Notes under the pieces: generated by a model
Database searches by the model: none
Seen by the model: only the letters and a program-made list of their open reading frames with translations
Told to the model about the DNA's origin: nothing
In this document: positions 46,637-59,700 of the stretch, piece after piece
Layout of the letters: each line of letters begins with the position of its first letter
Numbering within the stretch: the first letter of the stretch is position 1
Made by a program: the position numbers and the translations under genes
NCBI GenBank assembly: GCA_934047225.1
Contig: OW203987.1
Span: 9,885,501 to 9,949,500 of the forward strand
Length of the DNA: 64,000 nt
Reading direction: 5' to 3'
Source of the DNA: Ypsolopha sequella
Taxonomy: Eukaryota; Arthropoda; Insecta; Lepidoptera; Ypsolophidae

Positions 46637-46975
46637 GTTTAATTCACGTCACTTATTTACATTGTAATTAGAACACTTGGTTTTGTAATAATTCTGTGTA
46701 AATGTTTTGTTACATCTGCAGAACAGTATATTGCTAACTTCTATGCATACACTCGTACATGCTATGAGTCGATGTTATCTCCCCTCGGTGGATTTTGATA
46801 AGACTTGTGCTTCGATAAATGCTTATAAAATAAAAAGATAATTTTGTTGAAAAAATATAATTTTAAAATGTCCTCAAAGGCAATATTTTGCATGCAGGTG
46901 CCTTGTAAATATCTTCATGGCCTAACTGATTATGAGAATTAGCGTGAAATTGTGATTACACGTACGTATTTAGAC
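46637..46975. other. Region upstream of the SLC44 gene
   Basis: No gene seen. The promoter and 5' UTR of the minus-strand SLC44 gene should lie here. Confidence 0.4.
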
Positions 46976-47257
46976 CAGGGATGGGGAAACTTTTTCCTTC
47001 GCGTGCCAATATTTACTAACGAAATATATGGCGGGCCAAGTTGTTGCATTTTTGGCTATATTATTTACTGAAATAAAAATGTTAGTATGAATTTTCTGAA
47101 ACACTAATTTATTGTGCAATATTACAAAATAACTATTGAAATAAAGAAGAAATTGCAATTAAATTAAACTTTCAAGTTAGCTGCGAAATTTCTAACAATA
47201 CGAAAACTTCACTTGATTTTTGTTTGATGGTCGCGGGCCGTAGTTTCCCCATCCCTG
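46976..47257. mobile_element. hAT-type MITE 1
   Basis: 282 bp with CAGGGATGGGGAAACT ends (inverted AGTTTCCCCATCCCTG). Flanks ATTTAGAC and ATCTAGAC are an 8-bp duplication with one difference. The CAGGG tip and 8 bp are those of hAT elements. No coding capacity. Confidence 0.85.
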
Positions 47258-47434
47258 ATCTAGACGCAGTGCTACTTTACTGAAGTGAAGGAAAAAGTTA
47301 ATGTTATGTTAGATCAAGAGGTAAAATCGTTAGCAGAAAGAGAAGAATGGCGGTTGCTCCACCGACAAGAGCGATTATGCATCATACTTTCTGCAACTCG
47401 GTTTGTTTGCTTGCGTCATAGTCGGTACTTGCCT

Positions 47435-47658
47435 CAGGGTTGCCAGATGGTCTGTCCCGACATTTCATATGATGTCCAGAGTCCCGACAAATAACTACGG
47501 TCGGCGGACAAAACAGTATTTTGTTGTAATTACTTTAGTTTTAAAAATAAAAAATATGTTTTGGTATCGTAATATTTATTTGTCCCGACCATAATCCCAA
47601 AATCCCGACTTTTTGATATTTTGCCCAGATATTTTGGTTTTCCCATCTGGCAACCCTA
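47435..47658. mobile_element. hAT-type MITE 2
   Basis: 224 bp with CAGGGTTGCCAGATGG at the left and CCATCTGGCAACCCT(A) at the right, flanked by the perfect 8-bp repeat ACTTGCCT (47,427-47,434 and 47,659-47,666). Confidence 0.88.
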
Positions 47659-47990
47659 ACTTGCCTACCTGTAAGTAATCCTTTTCAGACCTTTTCAGCC
47701 GCCGGTCTGTAAGGTAATAAATACAGTCGCCAGCAGGTTGAGCCCGTGTCCTACATTAAGATTTTTATGAAAATCAATTGCGTATAAAAAGCTAAAAACA
47801 GCAGTAAAATAATTTTTTCGATGTCTCAAAAAATTACGAAGTTATTGGCAATCAAAGTGAGCGTCACGTGACGTCATCTGACACAATTTCATACAAAAAG
47901 TGATAAATATCGCTATCGCTAACTTTGGTAACAATGGGAATTTTTCAAAAATTCAAAAAGTTTTATGCGTTGCTATAACTAATTACCATA

Positions 47991-48222
47991 CTCTATTCCA
48001 ATACGGGAAATAATGTTTGTAAACAACTTTGTAACCAAAGTGATGGAATATGATGTAAGAAAGCATTTTTATACCTATACATTTTGGTTTAAACTAATAA
48101 AAGTGAACTCACGTACATTAATATGTTTAATTGTGCAACAAAAATTGCAGTTGAACATATATTTCATCACTTTTAGGTTATAAAGTTGTTTACAAACATT
48201 ATTTGCCATATTAAAATAGAAT
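47991..48222. repeat. Fold-back element, TAATGTTTGTAAACAACTTT arms
   Basis: The left arm (about 65 bases from TCTATTCCA) is complementary to the right arm ending ATAGAAT, with roughly nine tenths of bases matching. The centre is unpaired. Confidence 0.8.
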
Positions 48223-48279
48223 ATATGTAGTCGGTTTCTATAAAAATGTACTGATATTTTACTACTGGACACGCGTCCA

Positions 48280-48745
48280 TTGGGCAAGTTTAGTCGGACT
48301 CGATCACAAAGGCTTTCGTACCACCACACAATACAGCTACGGAACCCTATAAATATTATGGAAAATGGCAACTATTATAGATGCCAAGCAATTTTAAAGC
48401 GACAAAAAACAAACGGCTAAAATGGTAGCGCCTGGCAAACAATACGCGGCTTCCGCTGAGTACGGAACCCCAATATCTTAACCGCTATATCTTTCCTTTG
48501 ATGTTTAAATAATCACCTATTACCATGGCTTTTTCATATTTTTCGGTCGCCTTATTTCGGAGATAAGGGGGGGGGGACATGATAACGCTAAAAAATTCTA
48601 CTTTTTTGTGTTTTTTTGTATTGGGTATATATATTTTTTAATTTTATTATTTGCCGTGATAGAGGCCAAAGTCAGACAGACAGACAGCGGAGGCTTATTA
48701 ATAGGGTCTCGCTTGGCACTCTTCGGGTACGAAACCCTGAAAAAG
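48280..48745. repeat. GGTACGGAACCCT-family repeats
   Basis: Three landmarks: CTACGGAACCCTATAA (48,340), GAGTACGGAACCCCAA (48,460) and CAGACAGACAGCGGAGG then GGGTACGAAACCCT (48,670-48,740). A run of nine or ten G lies near 48,570. No coding. Confidence 0.6.
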
Positions 48746-48789
48746 CGCGTACAAAAATAAGTAGCGTGAATAATAATTGTAATTGACTG

Positions 48790-48920
48790 TACAAGTGTAC
48801 ATATCATAGAGGAAGTACCATGGTAGAAAATTGTGCAGACCCACTTTTCACCCTTATTGCTATGCGCATAAGAGTGAAAAGTGGGTCTGTAGAACTTTCC
48901 TAGATAGTACACGTCTACAA
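48790..48920. repeat. Fold-back element, CAGACCCACTTTTCAC arms
   Basis: CAGACCCACTTTTCACCCTT is answered by AAGAGTGAAAAGTGGGTCTG across a 12-base loop. The outer parts are less well matched. Confidence 0.8.
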
Positions 48921-48954
48921 TCACACGTTAAGCGGAACAGAAGAGTTGATTAAA

Positions 48955-49109
48955 TTTTTTCATAAGTTCTGTTTTCGGAGATAATTATCTACACAAATTA
49001 ATTTTGGAGATATTACATATGTTACTTATATAATAATAAATATAGGTAATATCTCCAAAATTAATTTGATGTAGATGATCATCTCCGAAAGCAGAACTCA
49101 TGAAAAAAA
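48955..49109. repeat. Fold-back element, GGAGATATTAC arms
   Basis: TTTTTTCATAAGTTCTG...AATTAATTTTGGAGATATTAC pairs with GTAATATCTCCAAAATTAAT...CAGAACTCATGAAAAAA, about 65 bases per arm. Confidence 0.85.
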
Positions 49110-49116
49110 AAATATA

Positions 49117-49382
49117 ATACAAGGTGAATTTGTGAACATCGTCCAAATTCATACTTGAGCCTTGGAGTGATCAGCATCATGAACCAATAACGATTTTTGT
49201 AAAATTCATAAAATGAAATTTCGACTCCCCATAGTGATTCATTCAGGACTGGGAGTGAATTACTATGTGAAGTCGAAATTTCATTATACGAATTTCACAA
49301 AAATTGTTATCGATTCATGATACTTATCACTTACTAAGCCTCTAGTATGAATTTGGACGATGATCAAAAAGTCACCTTGTAT
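49117..49382. mobile_element. Palindromic MITE, ATACAAGGTGA ends
   Basis: Ends ATACAAGGTGA and TCACCTTGTAT; arms of about 120 bases with GTCCAAATTCATACT and ATGAAATTTCGACT blocks. No coding. Confidence 0.85.
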
Positions 49383-50869
49383 ATACGAGAGCGCTTAAAA
49401 TGTTAGTTTCTGAAAAAAAAAATGACATTTGTTTAATGTAGGCCACGCGGGCGAAGCCGTGGGCAGAAGCAAGATATAATATAAGATTAGAATGAATTCT
49501 TTTTAAACCACAGAAATTAAAATTTTATCGTTCTTTAGTTGAAACCCTAGATTACACCAGGCAAACATTTGAAATGCCATAAATGTATATCAAAATTTAC
49601 ACATCACTTGATACTGAAGGAATAAGGAAGGGTTGTCTTTAAAAGAAGTCGCAAATTTCTCGCTCTTTGGAGAGAACTCAAATTTTTTGGTCTACTAAGT
49701 CTGCGTGTATTTCAACTCTTATCCCTTCATTTCAATTTTACGCTTTTTGTATGAATCAAGAGAAATTTTATTAAAATTGAAATTTTCTGCTTGGAAATAA
49801 CTCGTAGAATTTTCGATACTTGCTCAGATATAGCGAAAAATGTACAGTCGTCTAAAAACATAGATAACGTGAGGTTTTTACTAGTTTCGTACAAGTTTTG
49901 ACTACGGTTTATGTGATGATGTAATGTTTACTGTCGTAGGTTCCACTTTTGGTCTACCGTGTGCGTTGTGTATCTAATTTATGTTAACCAAGTACGTTGC
50001 TTAGAACATTATGTGCAGCTTCACACTCAAGTTACCGAGCCTGTATCGCAGGATTGAACTCGGCGATGCCTTAGGTGTTTGGACAAAAACAAGCTTCTCC
50101 TTAAGGCGATACGTAAAAGTTTTAGCGTCCCTTTTACTCCATATGCGGAAAAACCCTCAATGCGAGTGGGACGGATTCGTGGAAAAGTAGCAAAAAGTCT
50201 ATTTTTTATTAATATAAAATGTAAAGCTATTTTGTCACAAAGATTTTCATGGAGACTTTACAAATACAGAATACCCACATTTTGAATGCAATTTCACAAT
50301 GAAATTAGTTAGGATTTTAGACTTACAGGAAAAAATAAAACAATTTAGAGGTATTTTCGGAATTAAATTCTATCGAGAAAATTTCATCCCATCGCGTTTT
50401 CCTTCAGTGAGAATCTTAATCAAATACTCAATAAACTACCCAAAAATTAAATACGTAGATGACGTTATAGTGGAGTAAATGATTTCGAAAAAATCCCTTT
50501 TTTTTGGTATCGCCTTATTCTGGGTGTTTTTGACGTCATGTCGATCCTTATAATCATGGGGTCCGCCAGGATTATTGCCACGGGCTTGCATCAACCTATA
50601 AATTATTTGCATCCTGTAATAATTACATATTTGATATATATTATGTATATATTTTTTATTATTTTTGTTCAAAAGTAGGTTACGCTAATTTAATTAGTAA
50701 TAAAATTACATATAAATTTCAAATTGTAAATTTCACCATTCGACTGATGCCGGGACCAAAGTGGGCCGAAATATATTTCGAAAATATTCAAAACTGTTAT
50801 TTTTGTTGTTTATAATTATTAAATTATATAATAATTATAGAAAGAGAAACAAGATAATACGTTCGGGCA
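49383..50869. other. No gene; degraded repeats
   Basis: 49,440-49,480 holds GCGGGCGAAGCCGTGGGCAG, a motif common at LINE or Helitron-like ends in Lepidoptera. The remainder is AT-rich with only short frames. Confidence 0.4.
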
Positions 50870-51240
50870 TTTACGTCACGTTTTATCATTATCAATACAT
50901 ATAATAAAAGAGTAGAACCCGGTGTGTCTGTACATTGAAGAAAAGTAACAAACATAAGAAGAGTAATGGAACACAAATCAGCGATTTTTAGAATTCTTTT
51001 CTGTCTGTCTGTTTGTTTGTTTGTTTGTTCGCGCACATCCCCGGAACCACTGAACGGATTTGGATGCGTTTTTTTTTTATTATCATCGTAGTGACCCTTC
51101 AAATTCAAATCCGAAATTCAAATAGTTTTCAACAAATAGGCCATAATATGTGTTAATAAAATAACGCAAAAGCCGAAAACGGGGCAGAGCTGACAAAACG
51201 CGGGCGGAGCCGCGGGTAAAAGGCTAGTATATAATAAAAT
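50870..51240 (-). repeat. Interspersed repeat related to 63,480-63,590
   Basis: 50,880-51,000 is largely the reverse complement of 63,480-63,590 (AATCGCTGATTT, ACACCGGGTTTTACTCTTTT and the spacing between). A run of CTGTCTGTTTGTTTGTTTG and CGGAACCACTGAACGGATTT follows, then GCGGGCGGAGCCGCGGG. Confidence 0.6.
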
Positions 51241-52112
51241 AACAAAAAATTTAATATTTTTGTTTCTGTGTGTATTTCTCCAAGACTTGCACCCCCCTCC
51301 TGGCGCCCATGCTTTTAATCTAGTTACAAAGAAACCGTGATGTATTGGGACTGAAGACATCTACGACATTGTATGTTTTGAGATCAGACTCTTGGGACCA
51401 TGCGAAAAAAATACGGGTGTTTCTTTACGGGAAAATTTTAATAAACTTCTGGTATATGCATTTTGACTATATAATCTAGGGTTTTGAAATTGGAAAACAT
51501 GTTTCGATAAATTTTCCTCGATAGAAATAATTGTTGAAATGAGGTCGTCAAACACACATTTTCTCCTCGTTTGACGAATAGGAACCATATACAGAACTCA
51601 AACATATTTTATTAGGTGTGATTTAACAATATCTAGAGATTTGGTATTTGAAATTTTGCTAGCTATTTTAGTTTTTTTTAATAAAAATATAAAACCAACT
51701 TTTTTCTCTTTTGCCCTGAATCCGCCCCTCTCGCACTGCGCGATTTTTCGCTTGGAGTGACAGTGACAAAAATAAAATTCGCATAGCCTCTTAACTTTGT
51801 CATGACTACGAGATTTCCTTGCTTGTTGTAGCTTGTACTGCTCGTTTTAAATTCGTTTTTGTGCGACACAAAAGGAAACACTAATGATTGTAACAATTAG
51901 TATCGTTTGAGAAGGTTGTCTTCTTTGTTAATTGTCTAAATTGTCCGCTTTTATATTTTCAAGCCATATTATGGCTCCTGCATGTGGCTAACGAGTTTAG
52001 TGTTCTTACTAGAAGCACAATAGCTAATTTTTTTATAACGGGCGGGTAATGTTTAGTTATTTCCCATGAGTCATACTAGATTACTTTTAAATTTGAAATA
52101 GCCTAATTTTCC
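51241..52112. other. No gene seen
   Basis: AT-rich sequence. Short minus-strand frames have no recognisable motif. Confidence 0.4.
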
Positions 52113-52511
52113 AGCAGCCGGATTGTGAATAACCCGCCTTTTTCTAATTAATCGAAACAGAACCCTTAAATTCAAAATTCAGTCAATAGTTATTCAACAA
52201 AACCTCATTACCTATGTGTTGTATATGTTACCATCGCAAAGTTTCCATTGGTTTCTGTACATTAGTATATCAAAATTATAGAATTTCAAAAATTTTGAAC
52301 TTCTAATTTACAGAAATATTAATTTTCATTTTTAAGTTTTTAAAATTTTTGAAATTATAGTTTACAGAAACCAATGAATACTTTGCGATTACAACATACA
52401 CAATACATAGGCAATAAGGTTTTGTTAAGTAACTATTGAGTGAGTTTTGAGTTTAAGTGTTCTGTTTCAATTAATTAAAAAAAGGCGGGTTTTTCACAAT
52501 CCGCCTGCGAA
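52113..52511. mobile_element. Large palindromic element with GGCGGATTGTGAA ends
   Basis: Arms of about 170 bases run through GAAACAGAAC, AACAAAACCTYATTGCC and CATTGGTTTCTGTA on complementary strands, and the centre itself is a smaller palindrome around AAAATTTTTGAA. Total about 400 bases. Confidence 0.87.
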
Positions 52512-52595
52512 ACCGCTCTTAACCGAGATTAACATATACATCGTTTTATGTATCGTATAATGTGTAAAGAAGGGAGATATAGAGTATATTGAGCT

Positions 52596-53009
52596 GATGG
52601 GGATCCACAGGCAAAGCTAATTACAGATGGCGCTAGCATAGGTCCGACCAATAAACACTACGGTCCGGCTATGTCAAACTTTGTTGTTGTGTGTGTTCCG
52701 GTTTTCCTACTGTTTTTCTCCAATATCTCGCATTTTTTTTACTTCCTCTTATTACCTGCATGCCAGTATGTTATATATTTGTTATTTTTATTTTGTTATT
52801 CATTTTTAATATATGATTTTTCGGGAATAAATTAACACCATTATTAAAGCAACCTGGTACGGCATACAAATGCATACTTCCAAATAATTCATCGAAAATC
52901 ATAAAAAGCTCCGCAAAAACCACAACAATGTACTGAAATGACAGATTTTCATAGCCGGATCAACAATGCGCCATCTACAGGGATAATTTGGCAGTGTGGA
53001 TCCCCATTC
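52596..53009. mobile_element. MITE with ATGGGGATCCACA ends
   Basis: ATGGGGATCCACAG at the left and CTGTGGATCCCCAT-like sequence at the right (GTGTGGATCCCCATT). Inside each end is GATGGCGC; inner arms share CGGCTATG. About 410 bases, no coding. Confidence 0.75.
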
Positions 53010-54250
53010 AAGAAGTGCTTTACGATGCACGATGTAGATATATTATAAATAATTATGTACTTGTTTCAAGATATTAATGTTTTAATTGTAAGTAAATAAG
53101 GTAAGTACTAATAAAAATAACGTTGAATAACAATACGTATGTAAACGATAATATGTCAGTACCTATAGCATTTGCTTACCAACAATAAAATAGATGATTC
53201 AGAGAAAGCATTTGTTATTTTTATCAGTGTGATGTGATGACGTAACGAATGAATGTCACACCAATGGATGATGATATCAATAAATGACGGATTAATGATA
53301 TAAAAGAAAACTGAAAGTCACATTCATGAGTATCTCTACGTAGTTGTTGTTGAATGTAATATACTACCTTTTTATGGATAGTATAACATTTTATTATGAA
53401 AAGAACTATGTTATTATATTTATTCATTAATAATTGATTGGACTAATACATAAAGTATTGTTTAATACCTTGTATACATTTATAATAAATACATCAATGT
53501 ATGTCTGTAAGCATGTCTGGGATAAGTTTGTGAATTGGTAATTGTTTCGTGCACAATAAAGAAGCTATTGAAAACCTCGCCTCCTACATGAACCTAGCTA
53601 AATTAATGTATGACTCGACTGCGAGAGAGACAAACTATCAGATCTTCAGTGCGTGTGTGCGAGATAACGCCAAGTATGATGACCACTTAGCACCGATTCA
53701 GGGTCGAGTCAGAAACGCATCCTGCTAGACAAGGAACGAAACGATGCTCTAGATTGCATTCGGAATGCGCCGCTGCAACTATTCTCATTCACCGATTAAA
53801 TACGTTATTATGTATCTTATTTTATTCGATTATTCATAAATTTATAGCACTAATTCTCACAAGATTTAAGTTTTAGTTAAACAAAGCACAGTAATTCTCA
53901 CTATCAGTTCCGTTATCATATCACTTTCAGAACACAGGAATAAGGAGATGCGCTTTGCTATGTAGCTGCGTACGCGCATGGTATACGGCACGTAACATAC
54001 TGTCGCTATACCGTACGTACCGCGGCTTCCGAGGTCGTTTCCACGTGAAGTTAGCTCATCCACATTGGCGGATTTTATTTACCTTTGTTGTGGGACTTGA
54101 CGTAACAAGTTTCCATTCTCTTTTCCACAACATAACCTAATCCATGCATATGATTTCGTACTTGTATGTAAATCTGTTGGGTAAAATTGTAAATAAGTCA
54201 TATGAATGTCAAATGTAGATGAATAAATGTTTCCAGCTTTTTAACGCTTG
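53010..54250. other. No gene seen
   Basis: AT-rich to 53,540, then a less AT-rich stretch to 54,060. The short frames carry no motif I recognise. Confidence 0.4.
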
Positions 54251-54417
54251 TATTGGTATCGATTCGATGTAGCACATCTTAACTTATTTGACAGGACTAA
54301 ACTTAATTTAAACGTTCTTGTCCTTGTCTTTTCGATGAATAAAGAAGAAGAGAGTTCGCATAAAATAAGGTTAGTTCTGTCAAATAAGTGAAGCCGAATT
54401 ACGGTTTTGACACAAAA
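54251..54417. mobile_element. Palindromic MITE, family B copy 4
   Basis: The most decayed copy: left end TTGGTATCGATTCGATG, AACTTATTTGACAGGACTAA, right arm GGTTAGTTCTGTCAAATAAG. Confidence 0.75.
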
Positions 54418-55397
54418 ATCTACTTTTGTTAAATTCTGTAATTATTTGTTTAATTTCTCAGTAAATATGAGTGAGTATCAGATATGATAAATTGATAAAA
54501 CAACGACAAGTGAATCGGTATGTAATACACTGCTGTAAATGTATGGAGCCTAATGTCAACAGCTGAATGGCGGTGACGCTACATTTATTTACGTCTTCTG
54601 GACGAAAAGTCAATAAGCCAAGCGCATGATCCATAAATAATCATCGGTAGGTACGCACCACGGAAGACTAAATAAAAATTATGTCAACTCAATCCCTTAC
54701 TTTTTCTGAGATAATATAAATAATTTGGCCAAGTGCGAGTCGGATTCACGAACAAAGGGTACCGTACGATCACACAATACGGGTACTGAACCCGAAAAGC
54801 GTTATGGTAAATAACAACAAAACAGACGCCAAAGCAACATCAAGCTGACAAAAAACATGTGACAATTAATTCGGCATCCCCTGAGTACGGAACCCACATT
54901 TTTATTATTTGCTATTTTACTTACAACAATCTGATCAAATTTTAAACTTGTACTATGTATTACGATAGAGCTGGAACAGGTAACGGTAAAAACAATTTAG
55001 GTTTCAATATTTATCAAGGCCTGGTCTATGGGACACAATATTCATATTGAGTGATTTTGAACTATTATTATTATCAGAAAGTCAACATAAGAACGCTTGC
55101 TTCGTGCGCTGCTGGCACGCATAATCAGTGAATTTTCGAGGTTTTTCTGGATATGCCGAAAAAGTATTTGTTGTAGGAATTTTTTGTCTTGACAACGGAA
55201 ATAAACCATGTTTTCGTGTTATAGAAGTAATTTCAGACATAAAACTCGAGCCACTTAGACATTAAACGTATTTTATAACTTAAAAGGCGTCATTTTCGAT
55301 AACGATTTATTCGCTATGTAACTTCTAACTTTAACAGTAGAAAAGTAAATTCCAAAAATATTCAAATGATGATAACTATATAACGATGATAATCATT
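54418..55397. other. Flank of the gypsy element; one repeat fragment
   Basis: 54,720-54,900 belongs to the GGTACGGAACCCT family (GAGTACGGAACCCACA). No gene is supported. The gypsy target copy CATT is at 55,394-55,397. Confidence 0.45.
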
Positions 55398-55734
55398 TGT
55401 TAGCTAACAAAGTTTAATCAGTATTGTATTTGACTTAGTATGAATTTTCAAGTTAATTTACAAATGAAATGAATCTGTATTATTATGTTGAAAGTATTAA
55501 TTTTATATAACAAAGTATTTATTGAATAATGATTTAGATATCTAAAAGATTATCAACCAAAAACAGTATTTATTTTAAGACACTATATTGATTCGGGTGG
55601 TGGATCAATGGCGGTCGAGGCTATTGAAAGGTAAAGACGAGGAACTTGAATGTAAAAGGATTACTTATTGTAAAATAAGAAGAGTGATATAATAAAGTCA
55701 GTTATAGTATTGAATAGAGGAGTCTTTTCTTATA
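55398..55734 (+). repeat. gypsy 5' LTR
   Basis: 337 bases. AATAAAGTCAG near its end could be the poly(A) signal. The following sequence GTTCAGAAGTGGTACAGG should hold the primer site, but I cannot match it to a tRNA from memory. Confidence 0.93.
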
Positions 55735-56724
55735 GTTCAGAAGTGGTACAGGACTGACGCAAGAACATCGTGTGAGTATTTTGTGTTTTCTTCTCTTTAC
55801 AAATGACCATTACCAGCAATGAATCATTGATTACCAGAATAAAAATATGTCCATTACTGGGTTGAATAGGTACTTAATAAGCTTAACCATGCATCTATCT
55901 ACCAAAGTGAGCCCTTTTCTTATTACTATTCTACCAGGCACTTGTTTACAAAGTAGGTAAAATACCCAATTACAAGTTTTATCCTGTGAGTGTCCTCCCA
56001 ACTAGCAATTATTTATCAAAAACAGCTGGAATAGGCAGGAAAACTTATAGAATCCGGTTACAAGACATTCTACATTTCCTGTTGTGATTTTCATCTCATA
56101 TTGATAGTTTTTGGAACGAGGGAAATGTTACGGGACAGCAACATAGGCATTGAAGTGTATAGAGCAATTTGACTAAAAATAATCAATAGATCGCGATATC
56201 GTTTAAATTTGGTGATACCATAGAGAAGAAATGTATTAGATAGAGTGCCAATAGAGTACCCCACAGACCAAATGTCTGTGGAGTATTCAAAGACAAGACA
56301 ACCTCGAAACACATTTACCAAAACATGATCCGATTTCCGTCATAAGGCGTTTTCTTATTTACGTGAAATAAATCTGCACCCAAAAAAACATTTCCACGAC
56401 AGGCGTTTTCTTACTCTCAGATGAAGGTGCGTTCCGAAACGCAATGTTACAGTTTACATATTATACATAAGTTTAAACAGGGGCCAATTCATAGGCGGCC
56501 AGTTTGCTACTGTATACTTTGGTGTACCACGCACAGACATTCAGTATTTAATTAAATACAAGAGATACACTTTTGAATATTAGTACGATTGTTTACAATG
56601 AAAATAAATCAGTTCACAAGCGATACGCATAAATTACTCGTAGGAGGGTTATTTATAAATATAGTATACTATACAATAGTGAAGTTGAAGAAATTCATGA
56701 GTTGTTTTCCTTCGGCAGCGTAAA
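55735..56724 (+). other. gypsy leader, with a reverse-strand kinase-like frame
   Basis: No forward gene. On the minus strand 56,321-56,091 is an open frame containing STDIWSVGYSIGTL then LLYG, which resembles protein kinase subdomain IX (D-x-W-S-x-G...). It could be a captured host fragment or chance. Confidence 0.4.
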
Positions 56725-59700
56725 ATGTCTGAACCGGGTACGCCTCCTGCAACATTACCCTTTGGTAGAGATGCTGATTTTCCACAAAAGGCTAAAGGAG
56801 CCAGGAGATCAAGACAAAAGAAACGTGATAGGTCAACTAGTAGCCGTGAATCTTCTCCTGCCCAACGCAAACGGCACAATAAAAAAAAGCATATTAAGGA
56901 GAGGCGTCGCAGACGTTCTTCGAGTTCTTCGAGCTCAAGTTCAAGTTCTTCGAGTGCAAGCCCCGCACCTAAGAGGCAACGTAATAAGGGCAAAAACCTC
57001 TCGGTTCTTCGTGAGCTGGTAGCAGTACTGGAGAAGAAAGATCGTGCTCCCCAAAGTCATGGAGCTTTAAATATGATACCTGAGTTCGACCCTCAGGCTA
57101 AGGTTCAAAGTATGAAGGACTGGTTGCAAAAGATAAATGAAACTGCTTCTGTCTATGGGTGGACGGAGAGACAGACAATTTTTTTTGCACTTCCACGTCT
57201 GACAGGCTTGGCCAAACGATGGTATGATGGTCTAACCAGCGTCAAATATACATGGACAAAATGGCAAGAGAAACTCCTAAAGGCTTTCCCATGCGAGGAC
57301 AATTATGGTGAACTACTAACAGAAATGTTAGCCAGAAGAACTAGGAGAAACGAAACTCTTGAAGAATATTATTACGACAAGATGCGACTGATTAACAGAT
57401 GCGAGATTTCCGAGCAAAAAGCTGTTGATTGTCTCACACATGGCATCTTTGATAATAATATACGGATGAGTGCCCAAGGTATGAACTTTACCGAACCTGA
57501 AGAAGTACTCTCATACTTCCGTAAAATATTCACTAAACGCGACGACCAGCCTAAGAAAATAGGAAGTTACAGAGATTCAGTGTATATTCAGCACAAAGAT
57601 CAACAGCGTGTTCATGGATCAGACAATCTGAAGCAATCGGAATTATCTCGGTGTTTTAATTGTGGAGGTATTGGACATTTTTGGGCTGATTGTCGTAAAA
57701 ATCTGATCAAATGTGATAAATGCCGAAGAGTTGGACATACATCCCAAAATTGTAGCAAGGTGGCCGCTAATAACACACCATTGGCCTCTGGAACAACGAA
57801 AAAAGTGCTGAAGATACAGTTCACCCCTAAAACCAGCAACAAAAAGTACTACAAAGACGTGATGATTAACGGTGAAAAATACAAAGCTTTTGTAGACTTA
57901 GGCAGTGAGTGCACGCTGCTCGGTAACGAAGTGTTAAAACCAACTGATGTGTCATACGATTACTTTGATCTTCCACTACTCAAGGGTTTTGGGAACGGAA
58001 TGACAAAGCCAACCGCTAAAGTTAACATTACCGTGAAAGTCGACAATATAGAAGAAGACATCGAAGCATACATTGTACCTCAAGCGCTACTGCCTGCAGA
58101 TACAAGCATACTAATTGGGCAAAATTTCACGGAACTTCCAGGACTACGGGTATTTAAGACGGATTCAGAGCTTTTACTATTCAGGCCAACAGAGACTGTT
58201 AAGGTTACTCTTGCAGAGACCACCGAAGTAAGTGGCGCCTCAACGGTGACTGTCAACTGTGATTCATACTCGGGACCGTTATACGTGTCTTCTGAAGCTT
58301 GCATGAAACCTGGAACAGAATACATTATACTACCTGGTGTTTACACAGTCACAAATGGTCTATCAAGTGTTATGGTGATATGCTTAACGCCAAATAATGT
58401 TACTCTTACTTGTGGAAGAGTTTTAGCTAGGGGAAAACCTATTCCCGATATATTTCTTAAAGAGTATATGTGCGAGAGTGAAGAAAATAAAATAAATCTC
58501 AACGTGTGCCGTATTTCTGAAGAAACAACTGAGAAAAACCAAGAAATCAGTCATGACAATATCAGAAGTAACACAGAGCTGGAGCCAACTGATACACAAG
58601 AACTTTGCGAGCTTCTTAATGAATACAGAGACTGTTTTGCATTCTCGAACTCTGAGCTTGGTTCAACAACCCTAGCGGAGATGCATATAAAATTAAAGGA
58701 TGAAGTGCCTGTGACTTATAGACCTTATCGTCTCTCCTTTTCTGAAAGAGCTGAGGTTAAAAAGATCATTGATGATCTTTTAGATAATCAGATTATACGC
58801 GAGTCTGACTCCGAGTATGCAAGCCCAATTATTGTTGTGCCCAAAAAGAATGGCGAGCTGCGTCTTTGTATTGATTATAGGGCATTAAACAAGAAGACTT
58901 ACAAAGATAAGTACCCAATGCCTCTGATTGAAGATCAGATTGACAGTCTTAGTGGTCAAACCTACTTCACTACCTTGGACCTGACGTCAGGGTACCATCA
59001 AATTCCAATGGCGGAAAATTCCAAGCATTTAACAGCTTTTGTGACCCCAGACGGTCACTTTGAGTACAACAGAATGCCTTTCGGTTTATGCAATGCTCCT
59101 GCTGTATTTCAGCGGCTGATTCATAAAATTTTGAACACGAGAAAGATCCCCGGTGTCCTCGCTTATATGGACGATATCATTATTTCATCTCGATCTATTG
59201 AAGATGGCATGCAAAAACTACGTCAAGTTCTGGAGGCACTAAAAGATGCAAATCTTACGCTAAATCTGGGAAAATGCCACTTTTTCAGTACCCAAATAGA
59301 ATATTTAGGGTATGAAATCTCTGGTGATGGTATAAAACCCGGAAAGAGAAAGATCGAAGCTGTAGCAGCCTTCAAAAAACCAAACAACGTGCACGAAATA
59401 AGACAATTTGTTGGTCTAGCTAGTTTTTTTCGGCGCTTTGTCCCAAATTTTGCAGCCCTAGTCAAACCTCTGACTAGTCTAACAAAAACAAATGCAATGT
59501 GGAGTTGGGATCGTGCACAAGAAGATGCATTCCAGAGAATAAAGGAGATTCTTGTTTCTCGCCCGGTGCTGGCCATTTACAATCAAGCTTTTATAACGGA
59601 ACTTCATACTGACGCCAGTCAAGTAGGCATTGGTGGCATTTTGCTACAACGTCCTGATGCGAATTCTCCTCTTCGGGCTGTTGCCTATTTCAGCCGACAA

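Noticed and set aside
56649..56993. 114-codon minus frame over the gag start
   Set aside because: Leu/Glu-rich antisense of the Ser/Arg-rich gag N-terminus.
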